From positions 496,001-560,000 of the forward strand of contig NZ_FOFI01000002.1 of assembly GCF_900110605.1 (NCBI RefSeq): a stretch of 64,000 nt of DNA, in the 5' to 3' direction. The notes under the pieces were generated by a model. That model did no database searches, had not been told where the DNA came from, and saw only the letters and a program-made list of their open reading frames with translations. The stretch is from Epilithonimonas lactis. Its GTDB lineage: Bacteria; Bacteroidota; Bacteroidia; Flavobacteriales; Weeksellaceae. Shown one piece after another: positions 1-8,316 of this stretch (positions are counted from its first letter, which is position 1; each line of letters opens with the position of its first letter). A program made the position numbers and the translations under genes.

Positions 1-25
1 AAACTCAAAACGTTTCCCCGAAATC

Positions 26-128
26 TTTTTTTTAGGAGCTTAATCCCGCTTTCCGCTGTATCTTTTTTTGCCAGCGCTTTTTTCAAGCCCACGCAAAAAA
101 AAAGGATGCCGCTGCAATCGGGGCTAGG
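26..128 (+). repeat. Dispersed palindromic element, copy A (left of rtcB)
   Basis: A run of eight T is followed by AGGAGCTTAATCCCGCT (34-50), a T-rich segment ending in TTTTTTTGCC, a short spacer and an A-rich return arm ending in GGGGCTAGG near 128. The two halves are imperfect inverted repeats of each other. Positions 26-50 match 1845-1869 perfectly in inverse orientation (25 nt). A more diverged relative lies at 58147-58250. No coding potential is seen in it. Similar sequences are recalled as frequent intergenic repeats in flavobacteria, but their function is unknown to me. Confidence 0.75.
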
Positions 129-143
129 ACAAACTCCTGCCAT

Positions 144-204
144 AAACCTTCAAGGTTTCAAAAACCTTGAAGGTTTGAATAAAACCAACTAGAATTTTAG
201 TTGG
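144..204. repeat. Two tandem hairpins upstream of rtcB
   Basis: The first hairpin is a perfect 15-bp inverted repeat, AAACCTTCAAGGTTT (144-158) and its complement (162-176), with a 3-nt loop. The second is CCAACTA (185-191) with TAGTTGG (198-204). Neither is followed by a T tract in the + direction, so they are not obvious terminators. They lie in the presumed rtcB leader. They could affect mRNA stability or be remnants of a mobile repeat. Confidence 0.6.
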
Positions 205-260
205 CAAACGAGATGCGAGAAAATCAATCATCTCTCATCATTCATCAATTATATAAAGCA

Positions 261-1652
261 ATGGGAAATTTAAAATTAAAAGGAAAAGATATATTAAAAT
301 TAGGCTATCCAAACAACCAGAGCGTCAACATCGCTTTGGAGGTGATGAAAAGAAATTTTGCAACCAAAAATATTCATTATGTGAAATCTCTTCTCAAGGA
401 AATCCAGCAGAATCCGGAGAACTTCGAGAAAGATTTAACCTTCGGACAAATTGCGGAAGCTCTGCTTTCATCAAAGAAAACCGAGAAAAGAATGCTCAAC
501 ACCAACCGGGCATCTTTCCAGATTTTCGGAAATGATATTTCAGATGAAGCAAAAAACCAATTATACACCGGACTGAAACTGCCAATTGCAACTCAAGGTG
601 CTTTGATGCCCGATGCACACAGTGGTTACGGACTTCCAATCGGTGGCGTTCTCGCAGTAGAAAATGCCGTGATTCCTTATGGAGTCGGGATGGATATCGG
701 ATGCAGAATGTCGCTCAGTATTTTGGATACGCCAATTTCATATCTCGACGGCGCGAAAGATAAATATGAAAAAGCGCTTGCCGAACACACCAAATTCGGG
801 ATGTACGAAACCCACAAATCTCACGTCGACCACGAGATTTTCGACAGAGATACGTTTGATTTAATTCCGATTTTAAGAAGATTGAAAGGAAAGGCCATCA
901 AACAAATGGGAAGCTCCGGCGGCGGAAATCACTTCGTAGAATTCGGGGAAGTGGAAATTACGGAAGAAGATGAACAAATCAATCTTCCGAAAGGAAAATA
1001 TCTCGGAATTCTTTCACACAGCGGTTCGCGTGGATTGGGAGCAGAAATCGCTCAGTATTATTCGAGAGTGGCGACCGAACAGTGTCCGTTACCGAAAGAA
1101 GCGCAAAACTTCGCTTGGCTGGATTTGAACACGCATCTCGGATTAGAATACTGGACGGCGATGAATCTCGCGGGAGATTATGCTTCAGCCTGTCACGATG
1201 ATATTCACAGAAGACTTGTGAAAGCGGTCGGCGGAAGAGTGAAAGCGAGAATCGAAAACCATCACAACTTCGCGTGGAAAGAAATCCACAACGGGAAAGA
1301 AGTGATTGTTCACCGAAAAGGCGCAACTCCAGCCAACGAAAACGAGTTGGGAATGATTCCCGGTTCGATGACGGCAAAAGGTTTCATCGTGCGTGGAAAA
1401 GGAAATCCGGATTCGCTGAACTCGGCTTCACACGGAGCGGGACGGGCTTTTTCGAGAGGAGAATGCAGAAATCGTTTTACTCAAAATGACATTAAGAAAG
1501 AATTGAAGCTCAAAAATGTCACCTTGATGGGCGGAAATGCGGAAGAAGCACCGATGGCGTACAAAGACATCAATGAAGTGATGAACGCACAAAGTGAATT
1601 GGTCGATATTCTCGGAACTTTCCAACCTCGGATTGTGAGAATGGATAAATAA
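261..1652 (+). CDS. rtcB: RNA-splicing ligase RtcB family protein
   Basis: RtcB joins RNA 2',3'-cyclic phosphate or 3'-phosphate ends to 5'-OH ends, using GTP and Mn2+. The open frame reaches back to a TTG at 201, but the ATG at 261 gives the usual family start (MGNLKLKGKD) and a 463-aa protein. Visible motifs are GVGMDIGCRM with the metal-binding Cys (about residue 148), GSSGGGNHFVEF (metal/GTP site), LSHSGSRG, ENHHNFAW, and ASHGAGRAFSR with the His (about 391) that is guanylylated in characterised RtcBs. It is followed after 216 nt by prfH, a partnership known from other bacteria and linked there to repair of ribotoxin-cleaved ribosomal RNA. Copies of a dispersed repeat lie on both sides. 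The family call is safe; the physiological RNA substrate is inference. Confidence 0.95.
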   Translation: MGNLKLKGKDILKLGYPNNQSVNIALEVMKRNFATKNIHYVKSLLKEIQQNPENFEKDLTFGQIAEALLSSKKTEKRMLNTNRASFQIFGNDISDEAKNQLYTGLKLPIATQGALMPDAHSGYGLPIGGVLAVENAVIPYGVGMDIGCRMSLSILDTPISYLDGAKDKYEKALAEHTKFGMYETHKSHVDHEIFDRDTFDLIPILRRLKGKAIKQMGSSGGGNHFVEFGEVEITEEDEQINLPKGKYLGILSHSGSRGLGAEIAQYYSRVATEQCPLPKEAQNFAWLDLNTHLGLEYWTAMNLAGDYASACHDDIHRRLVKAVGGRVKARIENHHNFAWKEIHNGKEVIVHRKGATPANENELGMIPGSMTAKGFIVRGKGNPDSLNSASHGAGRAFSRGECRNRFTQNDIKKELKLKNVTLMGGNAEEAPMAYKDINEVMNAQSELVDILGTFQPRIVRMDK

Positions 1653-1764
1653 TGATTGATGTTGGATGCGGGATGTTGGGTGTTTGATGTCAAAAACCTG
1701 CATTTTAATTCTTTTGAAAATCATTTAATAAATTATAACAAATAGTAATAAAAAGGAGAAAAAC

Positions 1765-1869
1765 CATAGCCTCGATGTAAACGGCATCCTTTTTTGTTGC
1801 AGACGCAGCGAAGCGGAGACTGTGACAAAAAAGATATAGTGAACAGCGGGATTAAGCTCCTAAAAAAAA
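1765..1869 (-). repeat. Dispersed palindromic element, copy B (between rtcB and prfH)
   Basis: This is the inverse copy of the element at 26-128. Read on the - strand it starts with eight T and AGGAGCTTAATCCCGCT (1861-1845) and ends with a GGATGCCG...GAGGCTATGG arm near 1765. Its terminal A run on the + strand (1862-1869) runs directly into the ATG of prfH at 1869, so the edge of the element supplies the immediate upstream context of that start codon. The open frame upstream of 1869 is repeat sequence and should not be read as prfH protein. Confidence 0.75.
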
Positions 1870-2567
1870 TGGACAAAATAATACAAATTACCTCGGGAAG
1901 AGGACCTTTGGAATGTCAATGGGTAGTTGCCAAAGTTCTGAAGGTCTTTCTTGAGGAAGCGAAACAAAATAAAATCGGTTACGAAATCATCCATCGTGAA
2001 ATTGGCGATGAAAACCTGACTTTGAAATCTGCGACTTTAGTTTTAAAAGGAAAAGAAGTAAATGAATTTCTGAAAAACTGGCTCGGAAGCGTTCTCTGGA
2101 TTGGGAAAAGCACTTTCAGAAAATTCCATAAAAGAAGCAATTGGTTTATAGGGATTTTTGAACTGGAAGGTTTGGAGAAAATTGAATTTAATGAAAGAGA
2201 CATTCAGTTTCAGACCACGAGAAGTCAGGGAAGTGGCGGACAAAACGTGAATAAATTGGAAACTGCCGTTCGGGCGACTTATCCGAAAACCGGACAGAGT
2301 GTTTTCGTGCAGGATTCCCGTTCGCAACTGGAGAATAAGAAGCTTTCGATTATTCGTTTGAAAGAAAAAGTGATGGAATTTCACATCCAGCAACTGGAAA
2401 AACAAATGCAGGAAACCTGGAACAATCATTTGAATGTTCAGAGAGGAAATCCTATCCGAATTTTTTCAGGAACCGATTTTAAAAAGAATCATCAGGAGAA
2501 ATCTTTCAAAAAAGAAAGACATCAACTGAAAAATGAATTAAAAAATTACAGAAATGACCTTAACTAA
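1869..2567 (+). CDS. prfH: Peptide chain release factor H-like protein (PrfH)
   Basis: PrfH is a release-factor paralogue found next to RtcB. It is thought to free peptides from ribosomes stalled by decoding-centre damage so that RtcB can religate the rRNA. The frame is open back to a TTG at 1794, but those codons lie in a dispersed repeat; the ATG at 1869 starts a 232-aa protein whose N-terminus (ITSGRGPLECQW) fits PrfH. The catalytic GGQ is at about residues 123-125, within SGGQNVNK as in class I release factors. The stop-codon recognition domain of RF1/RF2 is absent and replaced by about 100 PrfH-type N-terminal residues, including WFIGIFELEG. The C-terminus is Lys-rich. The last 14 nt overlap the next gene, so the two are probably co-transcribed. 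A generic ArfB-type hydrolase is less likely because of the N-terminal region and the rtcB neighbour. Confidence 0.9.
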   Translation: MDKIIQITSGRGPLECQWVVAKVLKVFLEEAKQNKIGYEIIHREIGDENLTLKSATLVLKGKEVNEFLKNWLGSVLWIGKSTFRKFHKRSNWFIGIFELEGLEKIEFNERDIQFQTTRSQGSGGQNVNKLETAVRATYPKTGQSVFVQDSRSQLENKKLSIIRLKEKVMEFHIQQLEKQMQETWNNHLNVQRGNPIRIFSGTDFKKNHQEKSFKKERHQLKNELKNYRNDLN

Positions 2568-3078
2568 AAGTAAATATTATTTTGAAGCGCTGGATAATTA
2601 TCCATACAGCTTGCCGGATTGTCTGGAAGCGTTGAATTATGCGCTTTCCTACGACCCTGAAGATGCAGATTCGCTTTGTCTGATGGGAAGAATCTACAGC
2701 GAAATGCTCGACGATTATGAAAAAGCAAAACTCTATTTCGAGGAAGCAATGCAATGTGACTTGACCAATCTGAATACGCCAAAATACTACATTAAATGTC
2801 TTTTGGACAACGAAGATTTTCAGGAGGCCGAAAAACTGATTAATTATTCTTTAAAAATCAAAGGAATCGACAGATCAACATTATGGTTTTACAGAGCTTT
2901 GTTATCTGAGATGAGAGGAAGTTTTGTGAATGCTTTGAAGTTTTTAAATGATGCAAAGCAATTCAGTTATAATAAGGAAATGCTTGAATTTCTGAAAGCC
3001 AGAGAGCAATTCGTCAAATCAAAAATGCCGAAAAAGCTGAAGAAAAAATCAGCTAAAAAGAAAAAGGAAACCCATTGA
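2554..3078 (+). CDS. Tetratricopeptide-repeat protein
   Basis: The 174-aa protein overlaps the end of prfH by 14 nt. It contains TPR-like helical pairs, for example at residues 25-60 (a DPEDADSLCLMGRIYSEML-type helix followed by a YEKAKLYFEEAM-type helix) and a second unit around 75-130, then a strongly basic Lys-rich tail (KKLKKKSAKKKKE). No signal peptide or membrane segment is seen, so it is cytoplasmic. The basic tail could contact RNA or ribosomes, which would fit the rtcB-prfH context, but that is inference. A perfect terminator hairpin overlaps the stop codon. Confidence 0.8.
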   Translation: MTLTKSKYYFEALDNYPYSLPDCLEALNYALSYDPEDADSLCLMGRIYSEMLDDYEKAKLYFEEAMQCDLTNLNTPKYYIKCLLDNEDFQEAEKLINYSLKIKGIDRSTLWFYRALLSEMRGSFVNALKFLNDAKQFSYNKEMLEFLKAREQFVKSKMPKKLKKKSAKKKKETH

Positions 3079-3091
3079 GGTTTCCTTTTTT
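3061..3091. terminator. Bidirectional rho-independent terminator
   Basis: A perfect 12-bp stem, AAAAAGGAAACC (3061-3072) and GGTTTCCTTTTT (3079-3090), encloses a 6-nt loop with A and T tracts on both sides. It lies between the convergent TPR gene and the alpha/beta hydrolase gene and overlaps the TPR stop codon. Confidence 0.85.
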
Positions 3092-3092
3092 A

Positions 3093-3887
3093 TTATAACT
3101 TTTCGATGGCCGCTACGATTCTACTTTTGTCCACAACCATTGCCTGGATGTGTTCTCCGGAAAATTCGAGGAATTGTTTTGGTTCGGGAGCGTTGGCGTA
3201 AATCAATTGACCTTGTTCGAACGGAACTGTGGAATCGCCTTTGCTGTAGATGAATAGTTTTGGAACATTGCTCAAAGCTTTCACGTCTTCTTTTGCAGAG
3301 TAAGGTGAAATCAGAGCTTTCTCAATCATTTCCTTGTACTGTGGTGAAAAGTGGACCGCAATATCTGTGAAAGACGACATTCCGCCATCCACAATCAATC
3401 CTGAAATCTTTGTTGGATTTCCTTTAGCCAAATGCGTTGCAATCTGAGAACCCAAAGAAGCACCATACAGATAGATTTTTGTATTTTGAATATCTTTTCT
3501 GGTCAAGAGATAATCGAACATTTTTTGGCCGTCAGAAACAACATTCAAGTGTGTTGGTTTGCCCGTTGACTTTCCATAACCTCTCACATCTACCATTACG
3601 ACCTGGAATCCGTCTTCCACCAATGGTTTTGTGATGTATTGGTAAGTTGAAATATTACCAGCTGCACCGTGGAAAAATACAATTGTTTTTTTGATTGATT
3701 TTGATTCAGGCTTTAAAACCACTGCGGTGATGGTATCACTTTCAACTGGCAAACTGATGTTTTCGATGTTTTTGAATTCCAAAGGTTTCATTTCTTTCTT
3801 GGGCTGATAGAATTTGTCATCCATTTGAGCTTTGGAAAAAATTGATAATAAGATAAGGAAGAATGAGAAGAATACTGATGTTTTCAT
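3093..3887 (-). CDS. Secreted alpha/beta hydrolase
   Basis: The 264-aa protein starts at the ATG at 3887, which opens a signal peptide of about 20 residues (MKTSVFFSFFLILLSIFSKA); a frame extension upstream to 3932 lacks this logic. It has the alpha/beta hydrolase fold: FFHGAAGN (oxyanion region), the nucleophile elbow YGASLGS (Ser about 144), an acid in YSKGDSTVPF and a His in SGEHIQAM near the C-terminus. This arrangement resembles the BAAT/YqkD-type hydrolases with a late DGH-like motif. The substrate cannot be read from sequence. It is a single gene, convergent with the TPR gene across a shared terminator. Confidence 0.85.
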   Translation of the reverse strand: MKTSVFFSFFLILLSIFSKAQMDDKFYQPKKEMKPLEFKNIENISLPVESDTITAVVLKPESKSIKKTIVFFHGAAGNISTYQYITKPLVEDGFQVVMVDVRGYGKSTGKPTHLNVVSDGQKMFDYLLTRKDIQNTKIYLYGASLGSQIATHLAKGNPTKISGLIVDGGMSSFTDIAVHFSPQYKEMIEKALISPYSAKEDVKALSNVPKLFIYSKGDSTVPFEQGQLIYANAPEPKQFLEFSGEHIQAMVVDKSRIVAAIEKL

Positions 3888-4004
3888 TGTTTTGATTTTT
3901 AATTCTGCCTCAAAATTATATCTAGGAGACATTAATTAAAAAAATAATGGTCCGAATGGTCGGAAATTCCGACCAAACTGTCAATTCTCAGGATTAAACA
4001 AAAA

Positions 4005-4033
4005 AAAAGAGACTTAATAATTAAGCCTCTTTT
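4005..4033 (-). terminator. Terminator downstream of psd
   Basis: AAAAGAG-a-CTTAA (4005-4017) pairs with TTAAG-c-CTCTTTT (4021-4033) with one mismatch and a 3-nt loop. On the - strand it is followed by a T run. It would end the LUD-cdsA-psd transcript. Confidence 0.75.
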
Positions 4034-4054
4034 AAATTTTATATGGATGAAAAA

Positions 4055-4708
4055 TTAATCTCTCATTCTTGCGATAACATCTATTCCACCTTTTGTCTTG
4101 TCTCCGATTTTGCAAAGGATTTCGGTGTCCAGCGGCAGGAAGACGTCCATTCTGGAACCGAATTTGATGAATCCAAATTCGTGACCAGCTTTTGCTTTAT
4201 CTTCAACATTACAATAGAAAACAATCCTTCTCGCCACATATCCTGCAATTTGACGGAAAACAACCTGATGATTGGTCAAACTTTTCACGGCAACAGTCGT
4301 TCTTTCATTTTCAGTAGAGGATTTCTCGTGCCAAGCCACCAAATATTTTCCTGGATGGTATTTTTTATAAATCACGTCACCACTCACCGGATAACGGCAA
4401 ATATGAACATTCAAAGGTGACATAAAAATAGAAACCTGAATGCATTTGTCTTTGATGAATTCGTCTTCAATGACTTCCTTTATCATCACGACTTTCCCGT
4501 CCACTGGCGCTACCACGTTTTCCGTATGGTCCAGAATGGCTCTCGTTGGAACCCGGAAAAACCAGAATATCAAACCCAACATCACCAATAGTGGAATTAA
4601 GATGACCAAAGACCATAATTCTAAATAATAAATGGATATCGTTCCAATAAATGCAATAAACAATATTGCAACAATCAAAGTCCCTTTTGATTCTTTATGT
4701 AGTTTCAT
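4055..4708 (-). CDS. psd: Phosphatidylserine decarboxylase family protein
   Basis: It converts phosphatidylserine to phosphatidylethanolamine in the inner membrane. At 217 aa it belongs to the short form of the family common in Bacteroidota. Two N-terminal hydrophobic segments (residues about 10-50) are followed by the catalytic domain with VVAPVDGKVVMI, the SIFMSPLNVHICRYPVSG region, and the self-cleavage/pyruvoyl site FIKFGSRMDVFLP, where the Ser becomes the pyruvoyl group. It starts 4 nt after the stop of cdsA, so both act in one operon: CdsA makes CDP-diacylglycerol and Psd finishes PE. A pssA gene is not visible in the window. Confidence 0.95.
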   Translation of the reverse strand: MKLHKESKGTLIVAILFIAFIGTISIYYLELWSLVILIPLLVMLGLIFWFFRVPTRAILDHTENVVAPVDGKVVMIKEVIEDEFIKDKCIQVSIFMSPLNVHICRYPVSGDVIYKKYHPGKYLVAWHEKSSTENERTTVAVKSLTNHQVVFRQIAGYVARRIVFYCNVEDKAKAGHEFGFIKFGSRMDVFLPLDTEILCKIGDKTKGGIDVIARMRD

Positions 4709-4712
4709 ATAA

Positions 4713-5600
4713 TTAGACTAATTTTTCTAAGATAAAATATAAATATATAACCGGAACGCAAATGATAAAGCTATCAAGCCTATCAAGTACACCACCGTGA
4801 CCAGGCATAATATTTCCGCTGTCTTTGACTGCAAAACTACGTTTTAACTGACTTTCTACCAAATCTCCCAACGGAGCGAAGACGGAAACTAGGAATCCAA
4901 CCATCATCCAGTTTCCTCTGAGTTCAGGAAAATATTGCTCCACGAAGAATCCTAAAACTAATGTCAGAACTACGCCGCCAGCAAATCCTTCCCACGTTTT
5001 CTTAGGCGAAATCCGCGGTGCCATCTTGTGTTTTCCAAAGAATTTCCCTGTCAGATAAGCAAAAGTATCGCTGCTCCAAATCAATACGAAAAGCATAAAA
5101 ATTTCTAACGTAAAAGTCTTACTTGTATCCAACGTACTGAATTTAGGTAAGCCTAATGAAAATGCGAACGGTAAAGTCACATAAACGACAGTGAAAATCA
5201 GTTTTCCATTTTCGAAGTATAGTTCTCTGGAATATTTGAAAAGTGTAACGACAGCTATTACTATTAATCCTAATGCAAGGATTTCGCTGAAATAATTGTT
5301 GATGCTGTAGCCGTTAAGAAAATCGTGGTTGAAAAATCGTTTGGTAAATCGGTAGTAAATAATCGCAGCAACTGGAAAAACGAGCCATTTGTAAATGCTG
5401 TTATCAAATTTCATTAGCCTAATGCATTCGTACAATCCAACAACCAGGAACAGTGTCATCAATCCGTAAAAAAGATATTGCTGTTTTACTTGTGGCAGGA
5501 AACTGCTAAAGAGATTTTCGCCAAGCGGCGTGGTGCAAATAGCAATAACCAAAACATAAATGATCCCGGAAATTGTACGCTGAATGAAATTTTTATCCAA
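4713..5600 (-). CDS. cdsA: Phosphatidate cytidylyltransferase
   Basis: It makes CDP-diacylglycerol from phosphatidate and CTP, the precursor of all phospholipids. The 295-aa protein has about eight membrane segments. The C-terminal signature region reads SPKKTWEGFAGG, then SVFAPLGDLVESQLKRSFAVKD and GHGGVLDRLDS, which contains the family's conserved Lys-Asp and Asp-Arg-x-Asp positions. It is sandwiched between the LUD gene (9 nt upstream) and psd (4 nt downstream), giving a compact membrane-lipid operon. Confidence 0.95.
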   Translation of the reverse strand: MDKNFIQRTISGIIYVLVIAICTTPLGENLFSSFLPQVKQQYLFYGLMTLFLVVGLYECIRLMKFDNSIYKWLVFPVAAIIYYRFTKRFFNHDFLNGYSINNYFSEILALGLIVIAVVTLFKYSRELYFENGKLIFTVVYVTLPFAFSLGLPKFSTLDTSKTFTLEIFMLFVLIWSSDTFAYLTGKFFGKHKMAPRISPKKTWEGFAGGVVLTLVLGFFVEQYFPELRGNWMMVGFLVSVFAPLGDLVESQLKRSFAVKDSGNIMPGHGGVLDRLDSFIICVPVIYLYFILEKLV

Positions 5601-5609
5601 AACTGAAAT

Positions 5610-6188
5610 TTAATCTTCCAGCAAAAGTAAGAAAAGTTTGGTATTATCCTTATTAGGTGTGTCTAATTTGGACTGACTTCCGCTGATAGAGGTCAGATTT
5701 TTAAGATTTCCTGCACGTTTTACTTTCATCATTGCCTCGTTCAGATTGTTAGCGATCTGAGAAACGTTTGCCATAATGATGATCTTACTTGGCAATCTTG
5801 AAGAATGATAGTGAAGGATATTGTTGTGAGAAAGCATAATTCTGCCGTCGAAAGCGATCAGATATTCGCAAGTGATGAAAGCAGCGTCATTTTGTTCGGT
5901 GAGCTCTGGCGTGTAAGGAGTCTTGATGACGTCCAAGAAATTTCTCAGATCCTGGTCCCAACAGAAAACATCTTTTACCTGCTCGATTTTAATGATCTGA
6001 TTGAGCGTTTGTAAGGCTTCGGATTCATCTGCGCAATAATTAAAAAATCCCCCTGAATGCGTAAAAAGTTGCGCAAATTTATAATCAAGATCTGCATCGC
6101 GAAGTTGGTCCGCCAGTTTGGTCACATCTGGCTGCTCCTCTTCGGGCTGATTCATTATCTTATTGACGAGTTTTTTGAACAGACTCAA
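5610..6188 (-). CDS. LUD-domain protein (LutC-like)
   Basis: The 192-aa protein resembles the LUD (lactate utilisation) fold of LutB/LutC, with the region YTPELTEQNDAAFITCEYLIAFDGRIMLSHN (not shown in full here; about residues 92-125) and a SKIIIMA strand. It has no iron-sulphur Cys motifs, so it is LutC-like rather than LutB-like. LutA/LutB partners are not adjacent; it sits instead between ftsH and cdsA, an arrangement recalled as common in flavobacteria, so a lactate role is not supported by context. A TACATTTG box lies just upstream. Confidence 0.7.
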   Translation of the reverse strand: MSLFKKLVNKIMNQPEEEQPDVTKLADQLRDADLDYKFAQLFTHSGGFFNYCADESEALQTLNQIIKIEQVKDVFCWDQDLRNFLDVIKTPYTPELTEQNDAAFITCEYLIAFDGRIMLSHNNILHYHSSRLPSKIIIMANVSQIANNLNEAMMKVKRAGNLKNLTSISGSQSKLDTPNKDNTKLFLLLLED

Positions 6189-6211
6189 TTTAGTTATGCT
6201 TTAATTAATAC

Positions 6212-6219
6212 AAATGTAA
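6212..6219 (-). promoter_or_regulatory. -7 box (TAnnTTTG) for LUD-cdsA-psd
   Basis: On the - strand the sequence TACATTTG matches the Bacteroidota -7 consensus and lies 24-31 nt before the LUD start at 6188. A -33 TTG at the expected distance is not clear. The terminator at 6263-6291 separates this unit from ftsH. Confidence 0.5.
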
Positions 6220-6262
6220 AAAAATAATTATAATAGGTTAAAAACCAAAACTTTATTTTAAC

Positions 6263-6291
6263 AAAAAATCCTAAATAGATTAGGATTTTTT
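6263..6291 (-). terminator. Terminator downstream of ftsH
   Basis: A perfect 12-bp stem, AAAAAATCCTAA (6263-6274) and TTAGGATTTTTT (6280-6291), has a 5-nt loop and T tracts. It lies 25 nt after the ftsH stop and before the LUD gene, splitting the row into two transcription units. Confidence 0.85.
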
Positions 6292-6315
6292 GTTATTATT
6301 TAAATTTTGAACAGT

Positions 6316-8277
6316 TTAACTGTCTGTATTTAAGACATTTCCAGCATCAGCAGGATTATCTAAACTTGATACAGGTTTTTCTGTCAATTCTGGGTCCCAA
6401 GCGCGTTTTCCGAAAATTTCTTCAAGATCTTCGCGGAAGATCACTTCTTTTTCCAAAAGTTTCTGAGCCAAGGCATCCAGTTTATCTCTATTTTCTGTCA
6501 AGATATGGACCGCTCTTGCGTATTGCGTTTCGACCAATTTTGAGATTTCTTCATCAATCAGTTTCGCTGTTTGCTCAGAATATGGTTTTCCAAAACTATA
6601 CTCAGATTGACCTGAACTGTCATAGTAAGAGATATTTCCTACTTTATCATTCAGACCATAAATTGTAACCATTGCTTGAGCTTGTTTCGTCACTCTTTCA
6701 AGATCGGACAAGGCTCCTGTGGAAATATTCCCGAAAACAGCTTGTTCCGCTGCTCTACCGCCCAATGTTGCACAAATCTCGTCCAACATTTGCTGAGTAG
6801 TGGTCAATTGTCTTTCTTCCGGAAGATACCAAGCGGCTCCAAGTGAACGTCCACGAGGAACGATTGTTACTTTTAAAAGTGGCGCTGCGTGCTCTACCAA
6901 CCAAGATATCGTTGCGTGACCAGCTTCGTGGAAGGCAACTCTTCTTTTTTCGGAAGGTTTGATGGCTTTATTTTTCTTCTCTAGACCACCGATAATTCTA
7001 TCGACTGCGTCCAAGAAATCTTGTTTGTTTACGGATTCGTGAGAGTTTCTTGCTGCAATCAAAGCGGCTTCGTTACAAACATTGGCGATATCAGCACCGC
7101 TGAAACCTGGTGTTTGTTTTGCCAAGAATTCTCTATCGATGGAGTCATCCATTTTGATCTTAGCCAAGTGCACATCAAAGATCTGCTGTCTCTCGTGCAA
7201 TTCCGGAAGATCTACATAGATCGAACGGTCAAAACGGCCAGCTCTCATCAATGCTTTATCCAAAATATCGGCACGGTTTGTAGCAGCCATCACTATCACG
7301 TTGACATCAGTTCCAAAACCGTCCATTTCTGTCAGTAATTGGTTCAATGTATTTTCGCGCTCGTCATTTCCACCTTGGAAACCACCTTTTCCTCTCGCTC
7401 TACCAATCGCATCGATCTCATCAATGAAAATAATGGCTGGCGATTTCGCTTTGGCCTGAGCAAAAAGATCTCTTACTCTGGAAGCTCCAACACCCACGAA
7501 CATTTCAACAAAATCAGAACCTGAAAGTGAGAAGAACGGAACTTTAGCTTCACCTGCAACAGCTTTCGCCAACAAGGTTTTACCAGTTCCCGGAGGCCCT
7601 ACCAATAGAACACCTTTCGGGATTTTACCTCCCAATTTTGTATATTTTTCAGAATTCTTCAAGAAATCTACAACTTCCTGAACTTCCTCTTTTGCACCTT
7701 CCAATCCTGCAACATCTTTGAAAGTGATCTGCATCTTGTCTTTCTCGTCGAACAATTTGGCTTTAGATTTTCCAATACTGAAGATCTGTCCGCCAGGTCC
7801 GCCTGCGCCACCGCCCATTTTTCTGAAAATGAAGAAGTACAACAAAGCGAAAAGTCCACCCCAAAGTGCTAAAGTAAACAGCAACTCGGAGAAACCACTT
7901 TGGCTTTTACCAAATTCCATTCTTGCCTGTGTAGGCAGTTTGGTATTGATGCTTTCGAATCTCTCCTGGAAATATCTAAGATCACCATATGTCAAAACAA
8001 AATCCGGACTAGGTTTGATATTGATCGCAGAAAGAGGATCGCTTTCCTTCTCTGTCTTTTTAAGTTCGGCTTTCGCTGCTTTTGTAAGGTAAACATCAGC
8101 TTTGAAGTTGTCTCTATAGACCATTACTTCGCCAACTTTCCCTTTTTCTACAAGTGTGTAAAATTCTTTTTCATCAATGTTTTTTACCATAGAATCTCCA
8201 AGAAGTCCTGGAAGAAATATGAGTAAAATGAGTCCCAATAAAACGGGTATGAACCAGTTGAATCCTTTGTTATTCAT
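6316..8277 (-). CDS. ftsH: ATP-dependent zinc metalloprotease FtsH
   Basis: FtsH is a membrane-anchored AAA+ protease that extracts and degrades misfolded membrane proteins and some regulators. The 653-aa protein shows TM1 at residues 8-27, a periplasmic domain, TM2 at about 132-151, Walker A GPPGTGKT at 227-234, Walker B IIFIDE at 282-287, the second region of homology around [10 protein letters not shown]...RFDR, and the zinc-site HEAGH at 450-454. A glycine-rich linker ([10 protein letters not shown]) follows TM2. It lies 39 nt downstream of rsfS and is probably co-transcribed with it. Confidence 0.98.
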   Translation of the reverse strand: MNNKGFNWFIPVLLGLILLIFLPGLLGDSMVKNIDEKEFYTLVEKGKVGEVMVYRDNFKADVYLTKAAKAELKKTEKESDPLSAINIKPSPDFVLTYGDLRYFQERFESINTKLPTQARMEFGKSQSGFSELLFTLALWGGLFALLYFFIFRKMGGGAGGPGGQIFSIGKSKAKLFDEKDKMQITFKDVAGLEGAKEEVQEVVDFLKNSEKYTKLGGKIPKGVLLVGPPGTGKTLLAKAVAGEAKVPFFSLSGSDFVEMFVGVGASRVRDLFAQAKAKSPAIIFIDEIDAIGRARGKGGFQGGNDERENTLNQLLTEMDGFGTDVNVIVMAATNRADILDKALMRAGRFDRSIYVDLPELHERQQIFDVHLAKIKMDDSIDREFLAKQTPGFSGADIANVCNEAALIAARNSHESVNKQDFLDAVDRIIGGLEKKNKAIKPSEKRRVAFHEAGHATISWLVEHAAPLLKVTIVPRGRSLGAAWYLPEERQLTTTQQMLDEICATLGGRAAEQAVFGNISTGALSDLERVTKQAQAMVTIYGLNDKVGNISYYDSSGQSEYSFGKPYSEQTAKLIDEEISKLVETQYARAVHILTENRDKLDALAQKLLEKEVIFREDLEEIFGKRAWDPELTEKPVSSLDNPADAGNVLNTDS

Positions 8278-8316
8278 TTTTATTTTTTAAAGATTGATGA
8301 TGCTAAAGTGCATCTT

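Noticed and set aside
201-260. TTG start at 201 for rtcB
   Set aside because: The extra 20 residues lie in and just after a hairpin and do not look like protein, whereas the ATG at 261 gives the usual family N-terminus.
979-1377. 132-aa open frame on the - strand inside rtcB, and similar frames inside other genes
   Set aside because: These are antisense or out-of-frame shadows of well-supported genes, without recognisable domains.
1794-1868. N-terminal extension of prfH from a TTG at 1794
   Set aside because: The codons fall inside the dispersed repeat copy B; the PrfH-like sequence begins at the ATG at 1869.
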